A stretch of 17,595 nt of DNA from Clostridium sp. CAG:967 (GCA_000433095.1 HF991466.1:68164-85758), one strand, 5' to 3'. Counted from the first letter of the stretch, positions 8,362 to 15,584 are shown. Translations and numbers: made by a program. Notes: generated from the sequence alone by a model not told the origin.

Positions 8362-8390
8362 TTTATCAAAATCTGTTATATAAATATAAT
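8362..8390 (+). promoter_or_regulatory. Candidate groESL promoter
   Basis: TATAAT at 8385-8390 is preceded by TTTATC at 8362-8367 with a 17-base spacer. The -10 is perfect and the -35 is weak (3 of 6). Two Shine-Dalgarno-like elements follow, AGGAG (8397-8401) and AAGGAG (8404-8409), the second seven bases before the groES ATG. Confidence 0.5.
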
Positions 8391-8416
8391 GTAAATAGGA
8401 GAAAAGGAGAAATATC

Positions 8417-8701
8417 ATGTTAAAACCATTAGGCGACAGAATTGTTATTAAAGTAATTGAAGACACAGAACAAACTTCAGGCGGAATTTTTATTCCCGAC
8501 AGTGCAAAAGAAAAACCACAAAAAGGCGAAGTTGTTGCTGTAGGTCAAGGCAAAATGAATGATAAAGGTGAAAGAGAACCTATGGATGTTAAAACAGGTG
8601 ATATGGTTCTTTATGCTAAATACGCAGGAACTGATATTAAAATGGACGGTGTTGAATACAAAATCCTTTCAGTTAAAGATGCATTAGCAATTATTGAATA
8701 A
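8417..8701 (+). CDS. groES: GroES, 10-kDa co-chaperonin
   Basis: A 94-residue protein matching GroES along its whole length: N-terminal LKPLGDRIVIKVIEDTEQTSGG, the mobile loop GGIFIPDSAKEKPQKG (residues 22-37) that docks onto GroEL, and the C-terminal GVEYKILSVKDALAII. It forms the heptameric lid of the cytoplasmic GroEL folding chamber. It is the first gene of a two-gene operon, 21 bases before groEL. ATG 8417 is fixed by GGAG seven bases upstream. The length is normal for the family. Confidence 0.98.
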   Translation: MLKPLGDRIVIKVIEDTEQTSGGIFIPDSAKEKPQKGEVVAVGQGKMNDKGEREPMDVKTGDMVLYAKYAGTDIKMDGVEYKILSVKDALAIIE

Positions 8702-8722
8702 TTTATATAGGAGAAATAGAAA

Positions 8723-10366
8723 ATGGCAAAACGTATAGTATTTAATGAAGAAGCTAGAAAATCACTTCTTAAAGGTATAGATGCAGTAGCAGATGCTGTT
8801 AAAGTTACACTCGGACCTAAAGGCAGAAACGTTATTCTTGAAAAAAAATACGGTGCTCCTCAAATCGTTAACGACGGTGTAACTATCGCAAAAGAAATTG
8901 AACTTAAAGACGGGCTTGAAAATGCAGGTGCTCAATTATTAAAAGAAGTTTCATCTAAAACAAACGACGTTGCAGGTGACGGTACAACAACAGCATCAGT
9001 ATTGGCTCAGGCAATCGTAAAAGAAGGCTTGAAAAACCTAACAGCAGGTGCTAACCCTATGTCTATGAAACGTGGTATTGACAAAGCGGTTGAAGTTTCT
9101 GTAAAAGAAATCAAAGATATGTCAAGACCTGTAAATACAAAAGAAGAAATCGCACAAGTTGCAGCTATTTCAGCAGGAAATAACAAAGAAATCGGCGAAC
9201 TTATAGCAGAAGCTATGGAAAAAGTCGGACACGACGGTGTTATAACTGTTGAAGAAAGCAAGTCTTTCGGTACTAACCTGAAAGTTGTTGAAGGTATGCA
9301 ATTTGATAAAGGTTACTTATCACCTTACTTTGTAACCGATGCAGAAAGAATGGAAGCAGTTTTGGATGATGCTTATGTATTCTGCTGCAACAAAAAAATT
9401 AACCTTATTTCAGATATGGTTCCTCTATTGGAACAAGTTGCACGTGACGGCAAATCTCTGTTATTAATCGCTGAAGACGTTGAAGGCGAAGCTCTTGCAA
9501 CTCTTGTTGTAAACACAATGAGAAAAGTTTTAAGAGCTGTTGCTGTTAAAGCTCCGGGATTTGGCGACAGAAGAAAAGCAATGTTAGAAGATATCGCAAT
9601 TCTAACAGGCGGTGAAATGTTCACTGAAGAACTCGGCATCAAATTAGAAAACGTTACAACTCAAATGCTTGGTAAAGCAAAACGTGTTACCGTAACTAAA
9701 GATGAAACAACTATTGTTGTTGGCAACGAAACTAAACAAGCTGTTGAAGACAGAGTTCGTTTAATAAGAAAACAAATGGAAGCATCAGATTCAGAATACG
9801 ATAGAGAAAAACTCCAAGAACGTATCGCAAAACTTTCTGGCGGTGTTGCTGTAATCGAAGTTGGTGCAGCTTCCGAAGTTGAATTAAAAGAAAGAAAATT
9901 AAGAATTGAAGATGCTCTTAATGCTACAAGAGCTGCTAACGAAGAAGGTATTGTACCCGGAGGCGGCGTTGCACTTGTAAGAGTTCAACAAAAACTTTCA
10001 AATCTGATTGACACAACAAACTTCTCATCTGATGATGAAAAAATCGGTTTCAAAATTTTAACAGCATCACTTGACGTACCTCTTAGAGCTATCGCTCACA
10101 ACGCAGGTGCTAAAGCTGACGTTGTTGTTGACACAGTAACTTCACATGACGGTGCATACGGTTACGATGCGCTAAATGATGAATACGTTGATATGTTCAA
10201 ATCAGGTATCGTTGACCCTGCTAAAGTAACCCGTTCTGCTTTAATGAATGCAGCATCAGTAGGTTCTATGTTATTAACAACAGAAGCTGCTGTTGTTGAT
10301 ATTCCTGAAGAAAAGCCTGAAATGCCTGCTATGCCGCAAGGTATGGGCGGAATGGGCGGATTTTAA
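8723..10366 (+). CDS. groEL: GroEL, 60-kDa chaperonin
   Basis: A 547-residue type I chaperonin. Visible landmarks are VTLGPKGRNVILEKKYGAP (28-46) and NDGVTIAKEIEL of the equatorial domain, the ATP-hydrolysis motif DGTTT (86-90), AAISAGNN, the apical-domain region around LLLIAEDVEGEAL and VKAPGFGDRRK, a second equatorial segment with GIVPGGGVAL, and the typical flexible tail ending MPQGMGGMGGF. It folds cytoplasmic proteins in an ATP-driven cycle with GroES. A GGAG Shine-Dalgarno sequence precedes the ATG. The operon ends at a strong hairpin (10388-10426). No truncation or missing catalytic residue is apparent. Confidence 0.99.
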   Translation: MAKRIVFNEEARKSLLKGIDAVADAVKVTLGPKGRNVILEKKYGAPQIVNDGVTIAKEIELKDGLENAGAQLLKEVSSKTNDVAGDGTTTASVLAQAIVKEGLKNLTAGANPMSMKRGIDKAVEVSVKEIKDMSRPVNTKEEIAQVAAISAGNNKEIGELIAEAMEKVGHDGVITVEESKSFGTNLKVVEGMQFDKGYLSPYFVTDAERMEAVLDDAYVFCCNKKINLISDMVPLLEQVARDGKSLLLIAEDVEGEALATLVVNTMRKVLRAVAVKAPGFGDRRKAMLEDIAILTGGEMFTEELGIKLENVTTQMLGKAKRVTVTKDETTIVVGNETKQAVEDRVRLIRKQMEASDSEYDREKLQERIAKLSGGVAVIEVGAASEVELKERKLRIEDALNATRAANEEGIVPGGGVALVRVQQKLSNLIDTTNFSSDDEKIGFKILTASLDVPLRAIAHNAGAKADVVVDTVTSHDGAYGYDALNDEYVDMFKSGIVDPAKVTRSALMNAASVGSMLLTTEAAVVDIPEEKPEMPAMPQGMGGMGGF

Positions 10367-10387
10367 TAAATACTGAAATTCACTTAG

Positions 10388-10426
10388 AAAAAACAAGTAC
10401 CGATCTTTTTTCGGTACTTGTTTTTT
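10388..10426. terminator. Strong bidirectional intrinsic terminator
   Basis: A perfect 16-bp stem (10388-10403 with 10411-10426) around a 7-base loop. The GC-containing core CAAGTACCGA/TCGGTACTTG is flanked by A6 and T6, so both strands end in a U tract. It serves groEL (+) and the EF-hand gene (-), whose stop is at 10428. Confidence 0.93.
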
Positions 10427-10427
10427 A

Positions 10428-12275
10428 TTATTCTTCTCCGAGTTTTCTTAAATCTTTTTCGGAAATTTCCTGTCTGTTAATTTTGCCTTTGTCATAAGTT
10501 ACAAACTTGCCGTCTTCCATTGTTACAAGCTTACCGCCAATTTGAACAAAAGCCCCTTCTTTTATTTTTCCTGATTTAAGAAGATTTATTGCAGCATTTG
10601 TTCTGTCTTTAGGGGAAAGCGAACGTATATCACCGGGCAGATATTCTTTATCTTTGCCGTTTTGTTGTTTTACCTGTTCAGGATTTTCCTCAACTTTGGC
10701 TTCATCGTGTTTTAATTCATCAGTAAGAATTTCATCACCGACTGTACCATCCATGTTTAGAGTATATGTTTTACCGTCTTTTTGGAATACAGGTATTTGT
10801 CCGAATTCTTCAGTTTCAATATTAGTCGTTGTATAACCTGCCTCTTTTGCTGCATTTACATTTTTAGTTTGCAGTTCAGTAACCTTTCTTTCTGTGTATT
10901 GTGAAACCTCATCTTTTGTTAAAGTATTATCATTATTTTCGTTAGCATTATTAATATAATCCGTAAGTTCCTGTTCTGTAATGTCCTTACTTTGGTCTGA
11001 ATCTAATGTTTGGAAAACCAAATCAGTCATTGTTCTGAAATTCGCTTTTTCATCATCAGTAAAAGCTCTGCCTGCTGCCTTTTCCTGTTCTGCAAGCTGG
11101 TAATTGAAATATTCATCAGATGTAATATTTCCTTGTTTGTCACCATATTTATTATTTATTAAAGTAACCTGGGATTTTGCAAGTTTTGCGGCATCTCCAA
11201 TTTCTGCCTGACCTGACGTGTTAAAAGAATTGTCAAAATCTTCGGCTAGTTTGGTATCATTTGCTTTATATTCAGCCATATACGCTTTAATTTGAGAATT
11301 ATCCATTGTTTTGCCGTCTTTTTTAAATACAATAGAAGATTCTCCGCCAATTGTTACATATTCGGCTTTTAAATCAGCCGGGATTTCATCATCAGCACCA
11401 AGTCCGAGCATTGCTCTTACATCAGAATTAAATTTGCTTTCGGTAACATATTTATTTTTACCCATTGTTGATACAGTGACAAGGTTTTCTCCTAAGGTTG
11501 TTTTACCTGTTTGTTCATCAGTTACAACAAGTTTTCTTACTTTATTTCCGTTTTCGTCTTCATAGATGCCGATTTGTTGCTTCTTGCCGTTTACCTCTCG
11601 TTCAAAAACTTTTGTTTCGGCAGGAAACTCGCCTGAAATATATTTATTTTTACCAAAAGTTTTTGTCGCAGCTAAATTGTCGCCTAAAGAACCGTCTTCA
11701 TTAATTGCACGGCGAATTTTCTGACCGTTAATTTCTACAACTGCAATATCTTGTTTTTCTCCGTTAACTGAACGTTCAATGATTTTACCGCCGAGTTTAT
11801 CGACCATACTTTCGGTTGTGGCTCTTGAAGCACCGGACGGCGTATCAATCTTATCAAGAATTTCTGTTGAAGCTGCCCCCCCCCCGAGTTTTTGAGGTTT
11901 GCCGTCTAAAGGTGCCGGAGGCTCTTTTGGATCTTCCTGCGGTTTTACCTCAGGAGCTTTTCCTGTCAAAAGTTGAACAATTTTACTCCAGGTACTGTCA
12001 TCAATTTCAATAGTACCCTGCTGAACTACAAAGTTTTTAGTGTACTTTGTTTTATCACCAATTTCATTTACATTATTTCCGCCGGTGAAAATACTTTTTT
12101 GTTTATCATCAGGATTTGAAGCATTATGCTGATCAATTTTATTTTGTGCATTATTAACTTCTGCCATAACTTTTTGCCAGCTTGACAGGTCTTTATTCTT
12201 AATATTTTTTGCACCTATAGCATCTCTGATTGCTTGTGTTACCCCTTGACCTGCACCAATATTAATACTTACCAT
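10428..12275 (-). CDS. Unrecognised EF-hand protein with internal repeats and an in-frame G10 tract
   Basis: A 615-residue acidic, hydrophilic protein I cannot name. I start it at ATG 12275 (MVSINIGAGQGV) because GAGGAG lies four bases upstream; an in-frame TTG at 12344 has no such support. No signal peptide or membrane helix is visible. A Pro/Lys-rich linker (about 108-130) leads into GGG encoded by a G10 tract (codons 131-134). Two tandem repeats of about 51-57 residues follow (164-214 and 222-278: K-(I/V)-x-E-R-x-V-N-G-x-K-Q ... G-(D/E)-N-L ... G-K-N-K-Y), with a weaker echo near the C-terminus (QKDGKTYTLNMDG). A calcium-binding EF-hand pair is at 425-436 (DSDQSKDITEQE, canonical) and 445-456 (NENNDNTLTKDE, degenerate), with a further degenerate loop at 377-388. 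Calcium binding is likely; localisation and role are unknown. It follows cysK by 84 bases and ends at a shared terminator. Confidence 0.85.
   Translation of the reverse strand: MVSINIGAGQGVTQAIRDAIGAKNIKNKDLSSWQKVMAEVNNAQNKIDQHNASNPDDKQKSIFTGGNNVNEIGDKTKYTKNFVVQQGTIEIDDSTWSKIVQLLTGKAPEVKPQEDPKEPPAPLDGKPQKLGGGAASTEILDKIDTPSGASRATTESMVDKLGGKIIERSVNGEKQDIAVVEINGQKIRRAINEDGSLGDNLAATKTFGKNKYISGEFPAETKVFEREVNGKKQQIGIYEDENGNKVRKLVVTDEQTGKTTLGENLVTVSTMGKNKYVTESKFNSDVRAMLGLGADDEIPADLKAEYVTIGGESSIVFKKDGKTMDNSQIKAYMAEYKANDTKLAEDFDNSFNTSGQAEIGDAAKLAKSQVTLINNKYGDKQGNITSDEYFNYQLAEQEKAAGRAFTDDEKANFRTMTDLVFQTLDSDQSKDITEQELTDYINNANENNDNTLTKDEVSQYTERKVTELQTKNVNAAKEAGYTTTNIETEEFGQIPVFQKDGKTYTLNMDGTVGDEILTDELKHDEAKVEENPEQVKQQNGKDKEYLPGDIRSLSPKDRTNAAINLLKSGKIKEGAFVQIGGKLVTMEDGKFVTYDKGKINRQEISEKDLRKLGEE
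11876..11885 (-). repeat. G10 homopolymer tract inside the EF-hand gene
   Basis: Ten G on the coding strand spelling three GGG codons plus the first base of GCA. Here ten G keep the frame open (ON); a one- or two-base change would truncate the 615-residue protein shortly after residue 134. GGG codons are otherwise uncommon in this AT-rich sequence. Confidence 0.85.
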
Positions 12276-12359
12276 AATGCTCCTCGAATTTGCTCTCTTA
12301 TATATATAAAAAGCAATTAACGGTTTGTATTTCAAGACAATCAATTATTGTTACAAAAG

Positions 12360-13280
12360 TTAATCATACAAAACACTTGATAAATATCTTTCGCCGCTGT
12401 CAGGTAAAATGGTTACAATTAATTTTCCGTCATTATCACGCATTTTTGAAAATTCTAAAGCTGCAAACATAGCAGCTCCCGATGATATTCCGCAGAGAAT
12501 ACCTTCATCTGTTGCAAGTTTTCTTGCAGTTTCAACAGCATCAATATCACCGACAGGATAAATCACATCAACAACATCTCTGTTAAAATTTCCAGGGACA
12601 AAATTTGCACCAATCCCCTGAATAACATGCGCTCCTGCGGATTTGCCGCTTAACACTTGTGACCTGAACGGTTCAACCGCAACAATCTGTATAGCAGGAT
12701 TTTTTTCTTTTAATCTTTTTCCAATACCTGAAATTGTTCCGCCTGTACCAACACCTGCAACAACAATATCTACTTTTCCTTCTGTATCACGCCAGATTTC
12801 TTCTGCTGTTGTCAGTTCATGAATTTTAGGATTTGCCGGATTATTAAACTGCATAGGAATAAATGAATCAGGGATTTGTTCTCTAAGCTCCATAGCCTTA
12901 TCGACAGCCCCTTGCATTCCTTTTGCCCCATCGGTTAAGACAAGTTCTGCACCGTACGCTTTTAGCAGTTTTCGTCTTTCCAAACTCATCGTTTCAGGCA
13001 TAGTTAAAATCATTTTATAACCTTTAATAGCGCACACCATAGCCAGACCAATACCTGTATTTCCGCTTGTAGGTTCTATTATTACAGCTCCTTTTGTTAA
13101 AAGCCCTCGTCTTTCTGCATCTTCAATCATATTTAAAGCCGGTCTGTCTTTAACCGAACCCGCAGGATTAAAACTTTCAATCTTTGCTGTCACAACAGCC
13201 AATCCGTTTTCATTTAATCTGTTAATCTTAACTAACGGAGTATTACCAATTAACTCAAGCATACTTTCTGCAATTTGCAT
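12360..13280 (-). CDS. cysK: Cysteine synthase A (O-acetylserine sulfhydrylase)
   Basis: A 306-residue PLP-dependent enzyme that replaces the acetate of O-acetyl-L-serine with sulfide to give L-cysteine in the cytoplasm. It has the PLP lysine in NPAGSVKDRPAL (Lys44), the substrate-binding TSGNTG (71-76), the PLP-phosphate loop GVGTGGTISGIG, and the C-terminal GISSGAAM and PDSGERYLS that distinguish CysK/CysM from other fold-type II enzymes. The length is typical. The N-terminus (ESMLELIGNTPLVKINRLN) fits CysK better than CysM, though substrate choice between sulfide and thiosulfate is not proven. A TATAAT at 13323-13318 may be its -10, but no good -35 is visible. It lies downstream of a terminator that closes the pilin-fragment transcript, so it is probably its own unit. 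Confidence 0.94.
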   Translation of the reverse strand: MQIAESMLELIGNTPLVKINRLNENGLAVVTAKIESFNPAGSVKDRPALNMIEDAERRGLLTKGAVIIEPTSGNTGIGLAMVCAIKGYKMILTMPETMSLERRKLLKAYGAELVLTDGAKGMQGAVDKAMELREQIPDSFIPMQFNNPANPKIHELTTAEEIWRDTEGKVDIVVAGVGTGGTISGIGKRLKEKNPAIQIVAVEPFRSQVLSGKSAGAHVIQGIGANFVPGNFNRDVVDVIYPVGDIDAVETARKLATDEGILCGISSGAAMFAALEFSKMRDNDGKLIVTILPDSGERYLSSVLYD

Positions 13281-13327
13281 ATTTTACCTGAAACCTTTCA
13301 ATTTTATTTACAGGTATATTATAAACT

Positions 13328-13354
13328 AAAAAGAGGGAAATAAACCCCTCTTTT
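13328..13354 (-). terminator. Intrinsic terminator after the truncated pilin gene
   Basis: On the minus strand AAAAGAGGG (13354-13346) pairs with CCCTCTTTT (13337-13329), a 9-bp stem with an 8-base loop, followed by a run of T (13332-13328). It follows the stop codon at 13360 and ends the transcript coming from the sigma-factor cluster. Confidence 0.8.
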
Positions 13355-13359
13355 ATATT

Positions 13360-13971
13360 TTAATAAGTCATTTCCCAGTTATCATTAAGTATTTTGCCGA
13401 AACAACCACCTATGTTTGTAGCTTTTTGGCATCTTTCTTCAAAAGATGTTTCTCTGTCATCCTCTGTCATAGGAGCAGCTTCCCCTCTATCGTCAACTAA
13501 AGCGTTATTATATATAAATAAAAAGAACAAATCTCTTCCATGAATATTCGGTCCTTTTTTCCCGTTAATATCAACAGCAAGATTAATGAGCTTTTCACCT
13601 GATTTGACATAGTTAGGTCTTATTGAAGCCCCGCTTGCAAGGATATATGACTTAAAAGTTTTCTCCATTGCATTGCTGTAATCAGCTCCTGAAACAGTTT
13701 TGTAACTGTCTGCAAAACAGTTTGTTGTCGTGTCACAGGTCTGTACTATACGAAAATATTTTTTGATAAAACTTTCAGCAGCTGCATTAGAAGTTAAACC
13801 GGCTTCTGTTAAGTTTATTGCATTACGTTCATTCATATATTGCACTAAACCTTGATTAAGCTCGTTATAAACCTTATGCAGCTGTGTTACATAACTCTGG
13901 CGCTGGTAATTCTGCACTAATGAAGGCACGGTCATTGCGGAAACTACACCGATAATGCCTAAAGTGACCGA
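13360..13971 (-). pseudogene. 5'-truncated prepilin-like gene
   Basis: The frame from ATG 13935 gives 191 residues (MTVPSLVQNYQRQSYVTQLH...). It matches the third pilin locus (16837-17595) from the helix through VDINGKKGPNIHGRDLF to the C-terminal GKILNDNWEMTY. Homology extends upstream of that ATG through VTLGIIGVVSA and stops abruptly at codon 13968. The expected leader and FTLAEVL are missing, replaced by KNRSQ-like non-pilin codons (KK-S-Q-S-Q-K-R read backwards) and then a TAA at 13995-13993. There is no alternative ATG, GTG or TTG in between and no Shine-Dalgarno sequence before 13935. Without the leader peptide and Glu5 it could not be processed or assembled like a pilin. It lies 27 bases after the Spy-like gene. 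It is best read as a deletion remnant or a silent partial copy; a short cytoplasmic product cannot be excluded. Confidence 0.72.
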
Positions 13972-13972
13972 T
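13862..13972 (-). repeat. Copy 1 of a 111-bp near-identical pilin helix segment
   Basis: Bases 13862-13972 align without gaps to 17445-17555, with six differences that I counted by eye (13917, 13918, 13939, 13957, 13966, 13970). Similarity ends sharply at the 5' end (13973 on), inside the FTLAEVL codons. The match includes silent positions, so it reflects recent duplication or gene conversion rather than protein-level constraint alone. Confidence 0.85.
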
Positions 13973-13998
13973 TTTTTCTGGCTCTGTTTTCTTTATTT

Positions 13999-14607
13999 TT
14001 ATTTATCAGCAGGTTCAGGAGCCGGTGCCGGCGGCGGACAAGGTCCTTCAGGTCTTGGTCCTTCAGGTCTGGGACCGAACTGAGGATGACCGTTTTTCTT
14101 ATGTTCTTTTTCGAATTTCTTTCTGCCTTCTTCTTTCATTTTTTTCAATTCTTTTAATTGCTTTTTAGTCAGAATTCCTTCAAACTCTTTCATATTTTGC
14201 ATACGAAGTTCATGAGCCGCACGTTTCAATGCTTTTATTTCTTTGTGCAATTGGTCTAATTTTTCTTGTTGAGCTTGCGGAGCAAGTTTTGAACGTTTAA
14301 CTGCATCAACTTCTAATCTTTTTTCTTTCAATTTTTCCATAATCGGTTTCATTTTTTCAAAGCCGTCTTTGCGGATAGCTTCTGCCTTAGCTTTCTGTTC
14401 ATCAGTTAATTTTAAGCGTTTTTCAAATTCTGCATGACGTTTTGCAAAATCAGGTCCTTTAGGAGGTTTTTTACATTCAGGAGCTTTCTGCGCACAATCA
14501 CATGGAGTTTTTCCACAGTTGCAAGGAATTTTTGCCTCGTCTGCAAAGCACATTGATGCTGAGGCAAACATTAACACACTTGCCATAATCAAAGTTTTTT
14601 TCATCAT
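13999..14607 (-). CDS. Periplasmic Spy/CpxP-like protein (LTxxQ family), Cys-rich
   Basis: A 202-residue exported protein. Residues 1-22 are a signal peptide (MMKKTLIMASVLMFASASMCFA). A short Cys cluster, CNCGKTPCDC (29-38) plus Cys45, follows. The central helical, highly charged domain (52-165) has two LTxxQ motifs, LTDEQ (67-71) and LTKKQ (146-150), the hallmark of Spy/CpxP periplasmic chaperone or stress-sensor proteins and of related heavy-metal-resistor proteins. The tail is Pro-rich with a GPRPE repeat. It lies 21 bases downstream of an ECF sigma gene that itself follows an anti-sigma gene, a context typical of envelope- or metal-stress regulons. Metal binding by the Cys cluster is an inference. 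AAAGGA lies about ten bases before the chosen ATG; a second Met codon follows immediately. Confidence 0.8.
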   Translation of the reverse strand: MMKKTLIMASVLMFASASMCFADEAKIPCNCGKTPCDCAQKAPECKKPPKGPDFAKRHAEFEKRLKLTDEQKAKAEAIRKDGFEKMKPIMEKLKEKRLEVDAVKRSKLAPQAQQEKLDQLHKEIKALKRAAHELRMQNMKEFEGILTKKQLKELKKMKEEGRKKFEKEHKKNGHPQFGPRPEGPRPEGPCPPPAPAPEPADK

Positions 14608-14628
14608 AAGTTCATAATCCTTTCTTTT

Positions 14629-15126
14629 TTATAATAAATCTTGTAACAACAATGCAAGTTCCTTTTTTGCATTATATAACCGTGATTTTATTGTCCCTAT
14701 AGGACATTTTAGTTTATACGCCGCATCTTCGTATGTATACCCGTATATTTCACATAGCATGATTACTTCTTTAAATTTTGGTTTCAACGAATTTACAGCT
14801 TCTGTTATTCTCTTTTGTCTGTCATTACTTATTAAAGTAAGTTCAGGTGTATGTTTTTTATCTTTTAAGGTATTCAGATACTCATCATCTGATACTGATT
14901 TATCTTGAGTTTTTTTGTAAGCTGATTTCAAATAATCCTTAGAGACATTTTTGGCAACAGTGGTTATCCAGCTTTTGAAGGAACCTTGTTCTTTATACTT
15001 GTCTGCATTTTTCCAAACCTTCACATACACTTCTTGCTCTAAGTCTTCATTTGCTTCTTTTGTAATAAGTTTTATAATACTTCTTACATTATTTTGGTTG
15101 CTTTTTATAAGCTCTTTAAAATCCAT
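14629..15126 (-). CDS. RNA polymerase ECF-type sigma factor
   Basis: A 165-residue sigma-70 family regulator with only regions 2 and 4. Region 2 (about 12-70) has NEDLEQEVYVKVWKNADKY and the -10 recognition helix GSFKSWITTVAKNVSKDYL. Region 4 (108-160) has SLKPKFKEVIMLCEIYGYTY followed by CPIGTIKSRLYNAKKEL, the -35-binding helix-turn-helix. Such factors redirect RNA polymerase to a small stress regulon once released from a membrane anti-sigma factor, which is here the gene immediately upstream, ending three bases before this ATG. The Spy-like gene downstream is a likely regulon member. The ECF subgroup cannot be assigned by eye. Confidence 0.93.
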   Translation of the reverse strand: MDFKELIKSNQNNVRSIIKLITKEANEDLEQEVYVKVWKNADKYKEQGSFKSWITTVAKNVSKDYLKSAYKKTQDKSVSDDEYLNTLKDKKHTPELTLISNDRQKRITEAVNSLKPKFKEVIMLCEIYGYTYEDAAYKLKCPIGTIKSRLYNAKKELALLLQDLL

Positions 15127-15129
15127 TAA

Positions 15130-15474
15130 TTATTCCACCATTAACAGTCCGTATGAATCTACGGGTAGTCCTAAATCATCTGCACTTAATGTGGTTCCGT
15201 ATTTAATCATATCGGATATGTCAGTATTGAAATTAATCACACCTAAAGTTGCACTGCTTAACAATATAAAAGATATTGCGCAAGCAGCTTTTAACTTTGC
15301 CACACTTTTTCTCTTCGCCTTGTAATATGGCTTTACCTCTCTCAACAAATCTGAAACTCTGTCCATGACTTCTTGTTCTTTTTTGCAATCTTCACAAGTT
15401 TCGACATGTTTTCTCAAGGTTTCATCGTTACCGAAAGTAAATAAAGCTTCGTATTTTGTACATTTATCTTTCAT
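15130..15474 (-). CDS. Membrane anti-sigma factor with HC2-type zinc finger
   Basis: A 114-residue single-pass protein. Its N-terminal cytoplasmic part contains H-x3-C-x2-C (His23, Cys27, Cys30, in HVETCEDC), the zinc-binding anti-sigma (ZAS/zf-HC2) signature, with Cys5 as a possible further ligand. A charged linker leads to one membrane helix (about 62-80) and a short 34-residue extracytoplasmic tail. It would hold the adjacent ECF sigma factor inactive at the inner membrane until a signal triggers release or proteolysis. It precedes its sigma gene, the reverse of the commonest order. AAGGG lies upstream of ATG 15474. The extracytoplasmic part is too small to be an obvious sensor, so the Spy-like protein may sense for it (inference). 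Confidence 0.82.
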   Translation of the reverse strand: MKDKCTKYEALFTFGNDETLRKHVETCEDCKKEQEVMDRVSDLLREVKPYYKAKRKSVAKLKAACAISFILLSSATLGVINFNTDISDMIKYGTTLSADDLGLPVDSYGLLMVE

Positions 15475-15529
15475 TTTTCTGCCCTTTGCGCCGATTTTAA
15501 TTTTAAGTTTTTAACTTCTATACTTATAT

Positions 15530-15553
15530 AACGATTAAAAATTTAAAATGTTC
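15530..15553 (-). promoter_or_regulatory. Candidate ECF-type promoter for the anti-sigma/sigma operon
   Basis: On the minus strand GAAC (15553-15550) is followed after 16 bases by CGTT (15533-15530), the spacing and core elements seen at many ECF-dependent promoters. This would allow autoregulation by the sigma factor of the same operon. The site is short and could arise by chance. Confidence 0.35.
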
Positions 15554-15555
15554 AT

Positions 15556-15584
15556 TTGCGAAAAAAATTTCTTCGTAATATTAT
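15556..15584 (+). promoter_or_regulatory. Candidate sigma-70 promoter for the tandem membrane genes
   Basis: TTGCGA (15556-15561), 17 bases, TATTAT (15579-15584). It points at the gene starting at 15649, leaving a leader of about 60 bases. It lies back to back with the candidate ECF promoter, so the two transcription units may influence each other. Confidence 0.45.

Noticed and set aside
8281..8416. CIRCE heat-shock operator upstream of groES
   Set aside because: Looked for TTAGCACTC and GAGTGCTAA; neither half is present.
12299..12310. TA dinucleotide run as a phase-variable promoter spacer for the EF-hand gene
   Set aside because: The run is short (about five TA units) in an AT-rich region and I could not place a convincing -35/-10 pair around it.
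10428..12344. EF-hand gene starting at TTG 12344
   Set aside because: ATG 12275 has GAGGAG four bases upstream, while the TTG has no ribosome-binding site and would add an atypical N-terminal stretch overlapping the cysK downstream region.
13935..14010. Insertion sequence or phage end at the pilin truncation
   Set aside because: No transposase or integrase frame, terminal inverted repeat or target duplication visible; the breakpoint fits deletion or recombination equally well.
14020..14085. Short GPRPEG/GPRPEGP repeats as a functional DNA repeat or CRISPR-like array
   Set aside because: They are in frame and encode the Pro-rich tail of the Spy-like protein; only two or three copies and no spacers.
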